Assembly (NCBI GenBank): GCA_964630595.1
Contig: CAZVVT010000001.1
Span: forward strand, 372,001 to 436,000
Source: CAZVVT01 sp964630595
GTDB lineage: Bacteria > Chlamydiota > Chlamydiia > Chlamydiales > VFKH01
Length of the DNA: 64,000 bases
Direction: 5' to 3'
Positions within the stretch are counted from its first letter, which is position 1. The number at the start of each line of letters is the position of its first letter. The translations under genes were made by a program, and so were the position numbers. Shown here piece after piece: positions 17,075 through 26,039 of this stretch. The notes beneath the pieces were generated by a model. The model was not told where the DNA came from. It searched no databases and saw nothing but the letters and a program-made list of their open reading frames with translations.

Positions 17075-17830
17075 TTATTTGTGCCCACTGCCACGTAAGC
17101 TACTGTGCGGCAGCTGAGAATCACTGCACACCTTGTCAGCTTCTGCTTTACAACTCTCGAGATCTTTTTTGTCCCCGATCCCACCATGTTCTGCATCGCA
17201 AGAGGCCTCCACTGCCGCTTTGCACTCGACTTTGACGCACTCACTGATGGCTGTTTTGGCTGCAAAATAATTCTCTGGATGAGGATGCAACTTAGAACAA
17301 TCTATCCTCAAAGAACTCATAACAACAGGTCTTTTTCTTCCTATCCGAGGACTGCTACTGCAAACCTCTTCCACCCCTTCACGACATCTGTAGAAGTATT
17401 CTCGATCCTTTTTGCCCGATTGAACAAAATCGCTTGTACACTCCTCAATCCCCCTCAACACACACCTGCTCCTCAGACACTCCGCCACTTTTTCTGCTTC
17501 TAAAGCCGTACATGCAAGCCCTCCCGGGCCAATCAGCTCCGTCATTCTTGCTATATCTGGAGATTCAAAAGGAAACGACAAGGGGCTTATACGACTGATC
17601 GGAACAAGAGAAGACCGATTCGCCAAATCAGCCCCTATAACAGCTACACCACCCGCGCTCGAAATAACCAACGCCCCAACAACTACAACCTTCCAATGAC
17701 AACAAGCCCCCTTTATAGCATCCCTCAGCACACAAACAGCACGCCCACACCATTGAACTACATCGACTCTTGATGGTGTATGCTCACATGCTGTTTCTAA
17801 AGCTCGCCTTACTATTTCTAATAGATACAC
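17075..17830 (-). CDS. Cysteine-rich membrane-anchored hypothetical protein
   Basis: About 250 residues with one hydrophobic segment near residues 50-72 (VVVVGALVISSAGGVAVIG) and a following domain with about 18 cysteines spread as pairs (LRSRCVLRGIEECTSDF, SECVKVECKAAVEASC), probably disulphide-bonded outside the cytoplasm. A minus-strand TATAAT at 17842-17837 puts transcription near 17830, where a GTG codon occurs; the frame also extends upstream to a TTG at 17857. The start is therefore uncertain. Unknown function; tail to tail with the preceding gene. Confidence 0.6.
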   Translation of the reverse strand: MYLLEIVRRALETACEHTPSRVDVVQWCGRAVCVLRDAIKGACCHWKVVVVGALVISSAGGVAVIGADLANRSSLVPISRISPLSFPFESPDIARMTELIGPGGLACTALEAEKVAECLRSRCVLRGIEECTSDFVQSGKKDREYFYRCREGVEEVCSSSPRIGRKRPVVMSSLRIDCSKLHPHPENYFAAKTAISECVKVECKAAVEASCDAEHGGIGDKKDLESCKAEADKVCSDSQLPHSSLRGSGHK

Positions 17831-17897
17831 GTACCTATTATAGCAATAAATCAACAATTATCGTGTTGCGTATTTATCTGGAAGGAATTGGAAGGGT

Positions 17898-18202
17898 GTG
17901 CGCCAAGAAAGGCCCGAAGCTATCGATCATAGACAGATTCGCATGCATCACTTTCCGGAACGTCTTCCGGAAGCTTATTTTGCCGAGATTTTTGCGAATC
18001 CAGAACATGAAAAAATTATCTTGGTGCGCGATTTGCGCGATGTCTGTGTATCGGCACTCTCCAAGACAACTTCTTTGGCCACACAAACACCTTTCGCAAG
18101 GGACAAATCGGCAGCTGGAGAGAGACTTTTACGCCTGAACACGAAGAGCTTTTTTCCGCTTCTTTTGGCCTACTCAACCAAGCTTTAGGCTACTCGAATT
18201 AA
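17898..18202 (+). pseudogene. Decayed sulfotransferase fragment
   Basis: Two adjacent frames carry sulfotransferase hallmarks. The first (17898 to about 18065) reads MHHFPERLPEAYF, then IILVRDLRDVCVSAL, the PAPS-binding RxPRDxxVS region. The second frame (about 18064-18202) reads FFGHTNTFRKGQIGSW and TPEHEELFSASFGLLNQALG, matching the C-terminal FRKGxxGxW motif. In intact enzymes many more residues separate these motifs, and the N-terminal PAPS loop is missing. So it has a 5' truncation, an internal deletion and a frameshift. Confidence 0.7.
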
Positions 18203-18239
18203 CAACTTGAGTCTCAGGGAAAAGGCCCTAGAAATAGTT

Positions 18240-18506
18240 TTATTTCCACACAAAAACAGTGTGGTCCATCGAGTATTCCCAGTAGATTTCCCTGAAAGCT
18301 CGTTCAAACTCGGGATCATTGAGTTTCACAAAGCGCTTGTTTCCATAAGACGCTTCTTGCTCTACCGGTATGGCAATGCCTACCGCTTTGAAAATCTCTT
18401 CGTAGTAGCCATAGGATTTACTAAAGTGGGCGTGATGTTTTTCGTCAAAAGAGACCACTTCTCGATGTCTTGGTTCAAGGTATAATTTTGTTACTCCAGC
18501 AGCCAT
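18240..18506 (-). CDS. Small hypothetical protein coupled to the kinase-like gene
   Basis: 88 residues, MAAGVTKLYLEP start, charged and aromatic (HHAHFSKSYGYYEEIF; FREIYWEYSMDHTVFVW). The ATG at 18506 directly follows the stop of the upstream kinase-like gene with no gap, so translation is likely coupled and a joint role is likely (inference). No domain recognised. It could be a regulator or substrate-binding partner of the kinase, but nothing in the sequence proves it. Confidence 0.6.
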   Translation of the reverse strand: MAAGVTKLYLEPRHREVVSFDEKHHAHFSKSYGYYEEIFKAVGIAIPVEQEASYGNKRFVKLNDPEFERAFREIYWEYSMDHTVFVWK

Positions 18507-19799
18507 CTACCCTCTCCTCTCATATACGGCACGAATCTCTGCCTTTGCCCTTTCCACATACGGGGGAGGCTCCGGCAAACCCCTTGCCCTTTTGCAGCAC
18601 TCCTCAATCGTCTCTTCTCCATAGCTGGAAAAACGCGCGACTTGCTGCAACGTGTGGCCTCTTTTTACTCCCTCTTGCACCGCAAAAAACCGAATCGTGA
18701 ACTCCTCGAGAGAAGTAGGGGAAAGATGCGCTCTTCGAATACGCTCTTTCAGCCGCTCTGAATCCGCGGCAAGAATCCACGCTTTTAGACCCTCATCGAG
18801 AGGAGCCGCCGTTTGCTCCAGGAAAGCGAAATGCGAAAGAAACGAGGAACACATCGTCTCCGCAGACTTACGACTACTCAATGCATCAGAAAAACACTGC
18901 GCATGGTCAATGGGGTGAAGAACTCCTTCACGAAGAAGTGCATTCCCTACATTGCGATCTCCGTTGGCAATCAATAGATCAAGTAAAACAAGTTTTTGCA
19001 CCTCTTTGACGGGCAAACGGTAAAAGGCTTCCGCTTCTAACGTATCAACCGCTTCGCCTACAACAAACTGCTGTACAGACCCCTCAAAGAGAGTTCCTTG
19101 AAAGTCCAAGCTGATCTCTCTCGTTTCGGGCACACTAAAAATATGCTCTTCATCGAGCAAGCTAGCGGCAACTTCTTTACGATACCCCATCCCCTGCTCA
19201 AACCCCGCATACACACTATCCATCACCGGATGTTCAGGATCCCAAGGTGCTGCCGATCCTTTAGGATTGCGAGGCATTTTCTGCTCTTCCATGCGCGGCT
19301 TTAAAATCGCAATCACTTCACCAGAACGATTTTTCACTTTATACACACCACTAGCCCCGCTGCTAATCGCTTCCGGCTTGAGTCGTGCTCGAATCTCCTC
19401 TGGCAATCGCTTATCAAAGCGCATCTGCAGAGTCGTTTCCACCTCCGCTAGCATCACCGAACCGTGCGTTCTTCTCCGTTGCTGGTAGTAATCCTCATAA
19501 TAGGCCTCTAAAAGGCGCGTTTTGGTGGCGGGGCGAAGTAGTTCGCCGCCCACAAGATGCTCGACGAGTTGCGCCAAATCCGCTGCAGGCGCCTCATGCA
19601 ACTCTATGCGGTGCAGCAGTCGATCCGTTGCCTCAGAAACCCTCTCTGTGATCACCGCCCGATCTGGACCTGCGAAGAAGTGCCGCGCTTTTTCCATGGC
19701 TGTTCGGGGCGTATAGAGACGACCCGAGCCATCAATGCCCACCTTTCCTCCACGAAAGTTCTGGACGAAGTGCTCTTCGGGATCTACGTGCACAGCCAT
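18507..19799 (-). CDS. PI3/PI4-kinase-like (PI4K-gamma-type) protein, candidate effector
   Basis: A 430-residue protein whose central domain follows the motif order of the phosphatidylinositol 3/4-kinase family, closest to plant PI4K-gamma/ubiquitin-like kinases: Gly-loop SGASGVYKVK (147-156), ATP-lysine in AILKP (Lys167), PRNPKG (176-181), RKEVAASLLD (207-216), VQQFV (242-246), the catalytic GDRNVGN (280-286) and the metal-binding IDHAQCF (297-303). The first 140 residues are unknown; the tail is helical. No signal peptide or TM. Family members phosphorylate lipids or proteins; host-directed action is inference. HipA-like kinases are an alternative. It is divergent from uppP. Confidence 0.7.
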   Translation of the reverse strand: MAVHVDPEEHFVQNFRGGKVGIDGSGRLYTPRTAMEKARHFFAGPDRAVITERVSEATDRLLHRIELHEAPAADLAQLVEHLVGGELLRPATKTRLLEAYYEDYYQQRRRTHGSVMLAEVETTLQMRFDKRLPEEIRARLKPEAISSGASGVYKVKNRSGEVIAILKPRMEEQKMPRNPKGSAAPWDPEHPVMDSVYAGFEQGMGYRKEVAASLLDEEHIFSVPETREISLDFQGTLFEGSVQQFVVGEAVDTLEAEAFYRLPVKEVQKLVLLDLLIANGDRNVGNALLREGVLHPIDHAQCFSDALSSRKSAETMCSSFLSHFAFLEQTAAPLDEGLKAWILAADSERLKERIRRAHLSPTSLEEFTIRFFAVQEGVKRGHTLQQVARFSSYGEETIEECCKRARGLPEPPPYVERAKAEIRAVYERRG

Positions 19800-19839
19800 G
19801 TTGCTATTCTTATCAAAGATCGCGATATACTTACATCTG

Positions 19840-20583
19840 ATGGACGTTTTTCAAGCCATTCTTCTCGGTATATTGCAGGGCATTACGGAGTTTTTCCCCG
19901 TCAGCTCTTCTGGTCACTTGGTGTTGCTGCAGCGCCTGCTGGGCCTGCAGGAGGGCAGCGATCTCGTTCTCTTCGACCTGCTCTGCCATCTAGGAACACT
20001 ACTGGCCATTGTGATTGCCTTTCGCGCAGATCTCGTTCAACTCCTCACCTACCGCGATAAACGACGCTTTTGGATGCTCTTTATTGCCACCCTTCCCCTT
20101 TTCCCCCTCGTTCCACTCATTCCCTTGATTAAAAGCCTCTACAGCTACCCTCTGGGCGGTTTCTTCCTCTTGACAGCTGTCATTCTTTGGTGCGGAGAAG
20201 CCTTTAGCCGTCCACGCAAGATTCACCCCCACCTACAGGCACTCCTGATCGGCTGTGCTCAGGGGCTGGCGCTACTGCCGGCCGTGTCGCGCAGCGGCTG
20301 TACCATCGCCATGGGCCGTTTCCTGGGATGGGAACGCGTAAAGGCTGCACAATTCTCTTTCCTGCTGGCCCTGCCCGCTATCCTAGGTGGCAGCATCTTA
20401 GAGGGTTACAAAGCACTTTCGGCGCCCGCAACGCATCCCTTCTTTATCTATTTGATCGGCTTTGTTATCTCTTTTCTGGTGGGTAGTTTGATGCTGCAAG
20501 CAGCACTTCGTCTCTTTCGAAGAGTGAGCTTAAAGCCCTTCGCCCTATATTGTGCTTTGATTGGGATTTTGCTCTTATTGTGA
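19840..20583 (+). CDS. uppP: Undecaprenyl-diphosphatase
   Basis: Integral membrane enzyme that recycles the C55 lipid carrier of cell-envelope synthesis and can confer bacitracin resistance. Both signature motifs are present: GITEFFPVSSSGHL near residues 14-27 and LLPAVSRSGCTI in the second half. About eight hydrophobic helices, 247 residues, a normal size. I chose ATG 19840 because the family starts here (MDVFQAILLG); the frame extends upstream without similarity. Its stop overlaps the ftsK GTG start (GTGA), suggesting coupling. Confidence 0.93.
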   Translation: MDVFQAILLGILQGITEFFPVSSSGHLVLLQRLLGLQEGSDLVLFDLLCHLGTLLAIVIAFRADLVQLLTYRDKRRFWMLFIATLPLFPLVPLIPLIKSLYSYPLGGFFLLTAVILWCGEAFSRPRKIHPHLQALLIGCAQGLALLPAVSRSGCTIAMGRFLGWERVKAAQFSFLLALPAILGGSILEGYKALSAPATHPFFIYLIGFVISFLVGSLMLQAALRLFRRVSLKPFALYCALIGILLLL

Positions 20584-22763
20584 AACGCTCCTCCTCTTTA
20601 ATAGGTCTCCTCCTCCTTCTCTTCGCTATCGCTCTCTCGTTGAGCTTGCTAAGCTTTAAACAAGGCCAGCCTCATAATAACTTTCTGGGGCTGCTCGGTT
20701 ACGGCTTAAGTTGGCTGGTGAGAAATACCTTTGGCCTTTCGTCTCTACTTCTCGTGGCAGGTGCCTTTGGCCTCTCTTTTCGCTTGCTCAATGGAAAGCG
20801 GCTGGAAAAACGCCCCATCGTCTTTTTTGCCATCCTTCTTGTTTCCACCTCCTTTCTTCTTAACATCTTTGCTGACGCTTTTGCTCTTCTCACTGTTTGG
20901 ACGGTGCCTTGGGTCCCCTTCGAAGCAGGCAAAAACGCGCGCGTCTATTTAGGCGGCCTGCCCACCTTCTGGCTCTTCAAGGATCTTCCCTATATCAACT
21001 TGAAGCATCTGCTCAGCTCCGTCGGTTGCACGCTTCTTTTCTCAGGCGCAGCTCTCGCCTCGATCCTAGAACTCACCGAATGGCGCTTGTGGCACCTGGC
21101 CCTCGACAAAATCCAATCGATGCGCAGCGGCACGCGCCTCAAAAATCTCCTCTCGCTCTTTCAGCGCCAAGCTCTCAAGCCCATTCTCGAACAGGTCGTT
21201 ACCCCTGCAGCCCCCAAAACCATTCTTCCCATCAAAGAACGCACCACTCTCCTGCCTGCGAAGAAAGAGCTTAACTTGCGCCGCGAGCCGCCCCCTAAAC
21301 CCAAAGCGCCCACGCGCGTAGGCAACTACCAACTGCCTCCCTCCACTCTTCTTACAGAGGGCAAAAAGGTTGACTTGAGCCAAGTGCGCAAAGAGCTCGA
21401 ACAGCACGCACAGGTACTGGAAGAGACTCTTTTGAGTTTTGGTATTGAAGCGAAAGTGGGCCAAGTCAGCTGCGGTCCTACCATCGTCTCTTTTGAAGTG
21501 CAGCCCGCCATCGGTGTCAAAGTGCAGAAGATCAAAGCGCTAGAAAATGACATCGCTCTCAATCTGCAGGCCAAATCGCTGCGCATTCTCGCGCCCATCC
21601 CCGGCAAAGCGTGCGTAGGGGTTGAAATCCCCTCTCCGCGCCCTCAGGAGGTCAATTTCCGCGAAATGATGGAAGCGTACCAAAGGTCGGGAAAACGGTT
21701 TGAAATTCCCGTAGTGCTCGGCAAAACCGTGAGCGGCGAAGAGGTCATGACCGACCTAACGCGCATGCCCCACTTGATCATTGCCGGTGCTACAGGCTCG
21801 GGAAAATCGGTCTGCATCAACTCCATCATCATGTCGATCTTGATGAACGCCTCGCCCGACCAAATCCGCCTGATCATGGTCGATCCCAAAAAGGTTGAGT
21901 TAACCGCCTATAGCAAACTGCCGCACATGATCGCTCCCGTGATCACGGAGCCCAAAGGCGCTGCGGCAGCACTCAACTGGCTCGTACGCGAGATGGAGAG
22001 ACGTTATGAGCTTCTCAAAACGCACGGCGTGCGCAACATCATCGGCTACAACGAAAGCTCCCGCCGTGAAAATGACGCCCCCGCTCACCTGCCCTACATT
22101 GTCACGATTGTGGACGAATTGGCCGACCTGATGGCTGTCTCCCAAAACGACATCGAAACACCCATTACCCGCATCGCCCAAATGGCCCGCGCCGTTGGCA
22201 TCCATCTCATCTTAGCCACGCAGCGCCCTTCCCGCGAAGTGATCACCGGATTGATCAAAGCCAACTTCCCCACGCGCATCGCCTTCAAAGTCTCTTCCCG
22301 CGTCAACTCGCAAATCATCTTGGATGAAATCGGCGCCGAATCCCTTCTCGGCAACGGCGACATGCTCTTTCTGCCCCCCGGCACCTCCGTTCTCACCCGT
22401 GCCCAAGGCGCATTCGTTCGCGACGAGGACATCCACCGCACCATCGACTTCATCTCCGACCAAGCCGGTCCCGATTACCTCATTCGCTCCTTCGATAACC
22501 TCGCGGCTGAAGAGGCCTCCTCTCTCCTCGCTACCTCCGAAGATGACTTTAATGACGATCTTTACGACCAAGCTCTCGATATCGTTCAAAGCACCGGCCA
22601 GGCCTCTACTACCTTCTTGCAACGCAAACTCAAAATCGGCTACGCCCGCGCCGCCTCTTTGATGGATATTCTTGAGCAGCGCGGCATCATCAGCCCCCAA
22701 GAGGGCGCCAAGCCCCGCAAGGTGCTGAACTTCAAAAGCGAATCTATTCAAGAAGAGTTTTAG
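20580..22763 (+). CDS. ftsK: DNA translocase FtsK
   Basis: Septum-linked DNA pump that moves chromosome ends during division and activates XerCD. N-terminal membrane helices (first about 170 residues), a short Pro/Lys linker, then the motor: Walker A GATGSGKS near residue 402, Walker B VTIVDELADLMA, and the RIAQMARAVGIHLILATQRP segment. The C-terminal gamma winged helix is present (DLYDQALDIV; RKLKIGYARAASLMDILEQRGII). The GTG at 20580 overlaps the uppP stop. At 727 residues it is a short-linker form. It overlaps the next, convergent gene by four bases. Confidence 0.95.
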   Translation: MKRSSSLIGLLLLLFAIALSLSLLSFKQGQPHNNFLGLLGYGLSWLVRNTFGLSSLLLVAGAFGLSFRLLNGKRLEKRPIVFFAILLVSTSFLLNIFADAFALLTVWTVPWVPFEAGKNARVYLGGLPTFWLFKDLPYINLKHLLSSVGCTLLFSGAALASILELTEWRLWHLALDKIQSMRSGTRLKNLLSLFQRQALKPILEQVVTPAAPKTILPIKERTTLLPAKKELNLRREPPPKPKAPTRVGNYQLPPSTLLTEGKKVDLSQVRKELEQHAQVLEETLLSFGIEAKVGQVSCGPTIVSFEVQPAIGVKVQKIKALENDIALNLQAKSLRILAPIPGKACVGVEIPSPRPQEVNFREMMEAYQRSGKRFEIPVVLGKTVSGEEVMTDLTRMPHLIIAGATGSGKSVCINSIIMSILMNASPDQIRLIMVDPKKVELTAYSKLPHMIAPVITEPKGAAAALNWLVREMERRYELLKTHGVRNIIGYNESSRRENDAPAHLPYIVTIVDELADLMAVSQNDIETPITRIAQMARAVGIHLILATQRPSREVITGLIKANFPTRIAFKVSSRVNSQIILDEIGAESLLGNGDMLFLPPGTSVLTRAQGAFVRDEDIHRTIDFISDQAGPDYLIRSFDNLAAEEASSLLATSEDDFNDDLYDQALDIVQSTGQASTTFLQRKLKIGYARAASLMDILEQRGIISPQEGAKPRKVLNFKSESIQEEF

Positions 22764-23782
22764 AAACTGTCTATGAAGGCTTTCACTGCATGAGCGTGCC
22801 TCTCTAGCAGCTCCTTATCCGTTTCAATAAAGAGTGGGGATTTGACATCGGGACGTTCTGCGCAAGCTTTTGCCCAAGCATCGAGCGCATCCAGGTGAAC
22901 CTTCAATCCGAAAACGTAGGCGCGAATTGTGCTTTTCGCAACCTCGTCGGAAATTTTGAGAACTCCCTTTCGATGCAGAAAGTCAATGCGTTCAGGAATG
23001 GTCATTGCGTTGAGAGCGAAGAAATCCTCTTCGCTAATCGATCCATCTTTGATCCCTAAGCAAATGCGATGAGCAATCGTGTACTGAACCGGTCTGAGCA
23101 GCCAATACTTCGTTGTCTTGCTATAACTTCCCGGGTCCATTGTAAGAAGACCTGCGCTTAGATCCGCGTGCGAAGATTTTCCTTCTATCACCAATTGCAA
23201 CTCGCGTTTCACAAATCTTATATGGCCTTGCGTAAATGTTCTTAAAGGCACTTCTTTGATGTCTGCGTAGGATCGCTTCAGATAGGCTTTGTGAACCGCT
23301 TCGTCTCCCGCAAAAGGCGCTGCATCCAAAACTAGTGTGGGTAAAATGCGTTGGTCCAGATCTCCGCTGGGGCATTGCAAACGCTTGGGTGATTCGGCGG
23401 TGAGACTATGCACATCCTCGTACGGGTCAAACTCCGAAATAGCGCGCACTGCAGCCATCACACGATCCGCGAGATCTCTGTCGACAGGCCCCTCTCTAAA
23501 GATTACCAGAGCATCCATGCGAGAACACGAGCGCCCCACTGCAGTCACTCGATTCTCTTTTCTCCCCTCGCTGCCCGTCACCAACACCGCACAACCCTTC
23601 GCCTTCATCTCTTCGTGAAGCTCTTTGGGGAACACTTTGAGCGCTACGTCACGAACCTTTTCCGCCGCCTCTGCTAGAGAGGTCAAAAAGGCATAGGTAT
23701 CGGGAGAAATACGACCGAAATCGCCGCTATCAAGACGAAGTCTTCTATCGGAAGCTGGAATAACGGGTCTTGCTGCTGCCAT
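22760..23782 (-). CDS. Hypothetical protein, nucleotidyltransferase-like
   Basis: 340 residues starting MAAARPVIPA. The segment VLVTGSEGRKENRVT (67-80), followed by RMDALVIF (88-95), resembles the GSxGRxE...DxDxxLI core of DUF294-type putative nucleotidyltransferases. The later RLQCPSGDLDQRILPTLVLD and FAGDEAVHKAYLKRS are also family-like. The second acidic catalytic position is not clear, so activity is uncertain. The C-terminal third is helical. It is isolated, convergent with ftsK. Alternative: a host-directed nucleotidyltransferase-fold effector (inference). Confidence 0.6.
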   Translation of the reverse strand: MAAARPVIPASDRRLRLDSGDFGRISPDTYAFLTSLAEAAEKVRDVALKVFPKELHEEMKAKGCAVLVTGSEGRKENRVTAVGRSCSRMDALVIFREGPVDRDLADRVMAAVRAISEFDPYEDVHSLTAESPKRLQCPSGDLDQRILPTLVLDAAPFAGDEAVHKAYLKRSYADIKEVPLRTFTQGHIRFVKRELQLVIEGKSSHADLSAGLLTMDPGSYSKTTKYWLLRPVQYTIAHRICLGIKDGSISEEDFFALNAMTIPERIDFLHRKGVLKISDEVAKSTIRAYVFGLKVHLDALDAWAKACAERPDVKSPLFIETDKELLERHAHAVKAFIDSF

Positions 23783-23958
23783 ATGAGGTCTATTTTCCTC
23801 CGCTTTCGTTAAGAACCCACAAAGGTAAACATTTCTTTAATAGTTGTACATCAGCGACTTGTGTAAGAATATGCGGTTTTTTAATGCAACTCATTCAATA
23901 TCAATAACTAATAGCATCGAAAGAATTCTAAACGAGGCTTGTGCTAGACTTCGAGGCA

Positions 23959-25275
23959 ATGGCTCAGTGGAAGATTTTGGTGGCAGACAGCGCACCGCAG
24001 ATTCGGCAGGTGGTGGAGCAGGCCTTTCCTCAGGCGAAGCTCAAGTTTGTTCCAGATGGAGCAAAGTGCCTGGAAATGCTCGAGAGCTTTCAGCCCGACA
24101 TCTTGATCATCGATCAGTTTCTCCCCGGCATTCACGGCGTTGAAATTTTGAAGAAGATTCGAGCGAAAGGCAGTAAGATGGGCGTGGTGCTCTCCACGTG
24201 GAGGGCGCTGATTCAAGACTACCGCACCGCGGTGGAGAACGGGGCCGATTATTATTTGCTCAAGCCCTTTTCGATTGCGACGATTCACCGCATTGCACAG
24301 TACTACTTTGATGGAAAGCTGAAACCGGTCCCTTTTCCACTCGTGAACTTGCGCGCGGTGAGCGAAATCGAAAGCTACAACCCTCACATTCCACAAGATG
24401 AACCCTACATCAAGTTCTGGGGCACGCGCGGCTCGATTTCGGTGGCGGGTCCGGAGTACATCTCCTTTGGCGGCAATACCCCCTGCCTAGAAATCAGCCA
24501 TCCCGATGCCATGGTCATCATCGACGCGGGCACAGGGATACGCGCACTGGGCCACGAGGCGGTGCAGCGCCGTTTCAAAGACATCCACATCATCATTGGT
24601 CACACACATTGGGACCACATTCTCGGTTTTCCCTTTTTCGCCCCCGTCTATTCGTCGGAATATACGATCCACATCTATGCAGCGAAGGGGTTTGGCAAGC
24701 GCATTGAAGACCTTTTCCGCGGCATGCTCGACCGCGACTACTTCCCTGTGAAGCTCGATGAGATGCAGGCCAAGTTTGTCTTCCACGATATCGACAATGA
24801 AACTCCGATCAACATCGGTCCCGTCACCATCAGCGCAGATTGGGCGATTCATCCCGGCGCAACGCTCTGCTTCCGCATCGACATGGCAGGCCACCGCATC
24901 GGCTACGTCACGGACAATGAATTGCTCGCCGGCTTCCACGGCCATCCCAAAGAGATTGACCGCAACCATCCTCTTCTAGCCCCCTCAGCACATCTACTCG
25001 AATTCTTTGCCGGCTGTGATCTCATGATCCACGAAGCGCAGTACATGGCGCAGGGCTACCGCACGAAGGTGGGCTGGGGCCACTCCTCTCTACCCAACGC
25101 CGCCGCCTTCATCAACCAGCTGAATCCTCCAGAGTGGATCATCACGCACCACGATCCCGCCGACACCGACCATGACCTGCGCACCAAAGAGCAGCTGGCG
25201 CAGCAGATTCTCACCGATCTTGGCAGCCACACGCACGTTCGTGTTGCCTACGACGAGATGCAAATTCTCTTATGA
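23959..25275 (+). CDS. Response-regulator receiver fused to a metallo-beta-lactamase hydrolase
   Basis: Residues 1-120 are a CheY-like receiver domain with the phospho-acceptor Asp in DILIIDQFLPG, a Thr/Ser switch in VVLSTW, and the conserved Lys in YYLLKPF. The rest is a metallo-beta-lactamase fold hydrolase with the WGTRGSISVAGPEYISFGGN opening, the zinc motif GHTHWDHILGFPFF, and distal metal ligands in MIHEAQY and ITHHDP. This domain order is known for response-regulator phosphodiesterase-like hydrolases; the substrate is unknown. ATG 23959 is chosen; GTG 23941 is possible. It overlaps the next MBL gene by ATGA. Confidence 0.85.
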   Translation: MAQWKILVADSAPQIRQVVEQAFPQAKLKFVPDGAKCLEMLESFQPDILIIDQFLPGIHGVEILKKIRAKGSKMGVVLSTWRALIQDYRTAVENGADYYLLKPFSIATIHRIAQYYFDGKLKPVPFPLVNLRAVSEIESYNPHIPQDEPYIKFWGTRGSISVAGPEYISFGGNTPCLEISHPDAMVIIDAGTGIRALGHEAVQRRFKDIHIIIGHTHWDHILGFPFFAPVYSSEYTIHIYAAKGFGKRIEDLFRGMLDRDYFPVKLDEMQAKFVFHDIDNETPINIGPVTISADWAIHPGATLCFRIDMAGHRIGYVTDNELLAGFHGHPKEIDRNHPLLAPSAHLLEFFAGCDLMIHEAQYMAQGYRTKVGWGHSSLPNAAAFINQLNPPEWIITHHDPADTDHDLRTKEQLAQQILTDLGSHTHVRVAYDEMQILL

Positions 25276-26039
25276 TTCGCGTCTGTCCTCTCGCTTCAGG
25301 ATCCAAGGGCAACGCTCTGTTTATAGAAGTGCACAACACGCGGATTCTCATCGACGCCGGCATCGGCGTGCGCACCCTCGAAGCGCGGCTGAATGCGCTG
25401 CACACCTCGCTGAGCGAAATCGATGCCATTTTGGTAACGCACGAACACAGCGACCATGTTTCCGGTCTCGACACCATCCTGAACCGCTTTCCCATCCCCG
25501 TCATTGCCAACTGTGAAACAGCAAAGGCGATCGCAGCAGATCTCAACTACTGCCCCAAATTCAAGCTCTTTACGACCGGCGAACCCTTTCATTTCCAAGA
25601 TCTCTATATCACCCCTTTTAGCATCCAGCACGACACCTTTGACCCCGTCGCCTTCACGATTGAGACCCCCGACCACAAAATCGGTGTTTGCACCGATTTG
25701 GGCTTTCCCACCAGCTTAGTGCAGCACCACTTACAAGAGTGCACTCTGCTTTTCTTAGAGTCCAACCATGAGCCTGATATGGTGATGGCCTGCTCGCGTC
25801 CCGAGACATACAAGCAGCGCGTCTTGAGCCGCAGCGGCCACCTCTCCAACCAAGAATCGGCCGACCTGATCGCAAAAGTCCTCTCGCCCAAACTCACGCA
25901 GATCTACCTCGCCCACCTCTCACAAGAGTGCAACTCCCCCGAAAAAGCCCTGCAGGTGCTGCAAAGAACTCTTGGCAATATCGACATTCCGGTTAGAATC
26001 GCTGTACAAGACACTGCAAGTGAGGTTTGGCATGGGTAA
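25272..26039 (+). CDS. Metallo-beta-lactamase fold hydrolase, YycJ/WalJ-like
   Basis: 255-residue MBL-fold protein with PLASGSKGNALFIE at the start, the metal-binding motif VTHEHSDHVSGL, and a C-terminal YLAHLSQECNSPEKAL typical of the YycJ/WalJ exonuclease-like group. That group is linked to cell-wall two-component systems in Firmicutes. Here it follows a receiver-MBL fusion by a four-base overlap, so two MBL hydrolases are made together. It overlaps the downstream MauE-like gene by eight bases. Confidence 0.88.
   Translation: MIRVCPLASGSKGNALFIEVHNTRILIDAGIGVRTLEARLNALHTSLSEIDAILVTHEHSDHVSGLDTILNRFPIPVIANCETAKAIAADLNYCPKFKLFTTGEPFHFQDLYITPFSIQHDTFDPVAFTIETPDHKIGVCTDLGFPTSLVQHHLQECTLLFLESNHEPDMVMACSRPETYKQRVLSRSGHLSNQESADLIAKVLSPKLTQIYLAHLSQECNSPEKALQVLQRTLGNIDIPVRIAVQDTASEVWHG

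Noticed and set aside
17770..18138. Plus-strand open frame of 122 residues over the sulfotransferase remnant
   Set aside because: The sulfotransferase motifs lie in other frames, and this frame has no recognisable features.
19735..19839. N-terminal extension of UppP
   Set aside because: Not similar to the family start and overlaps the divergent kinase-like gene.
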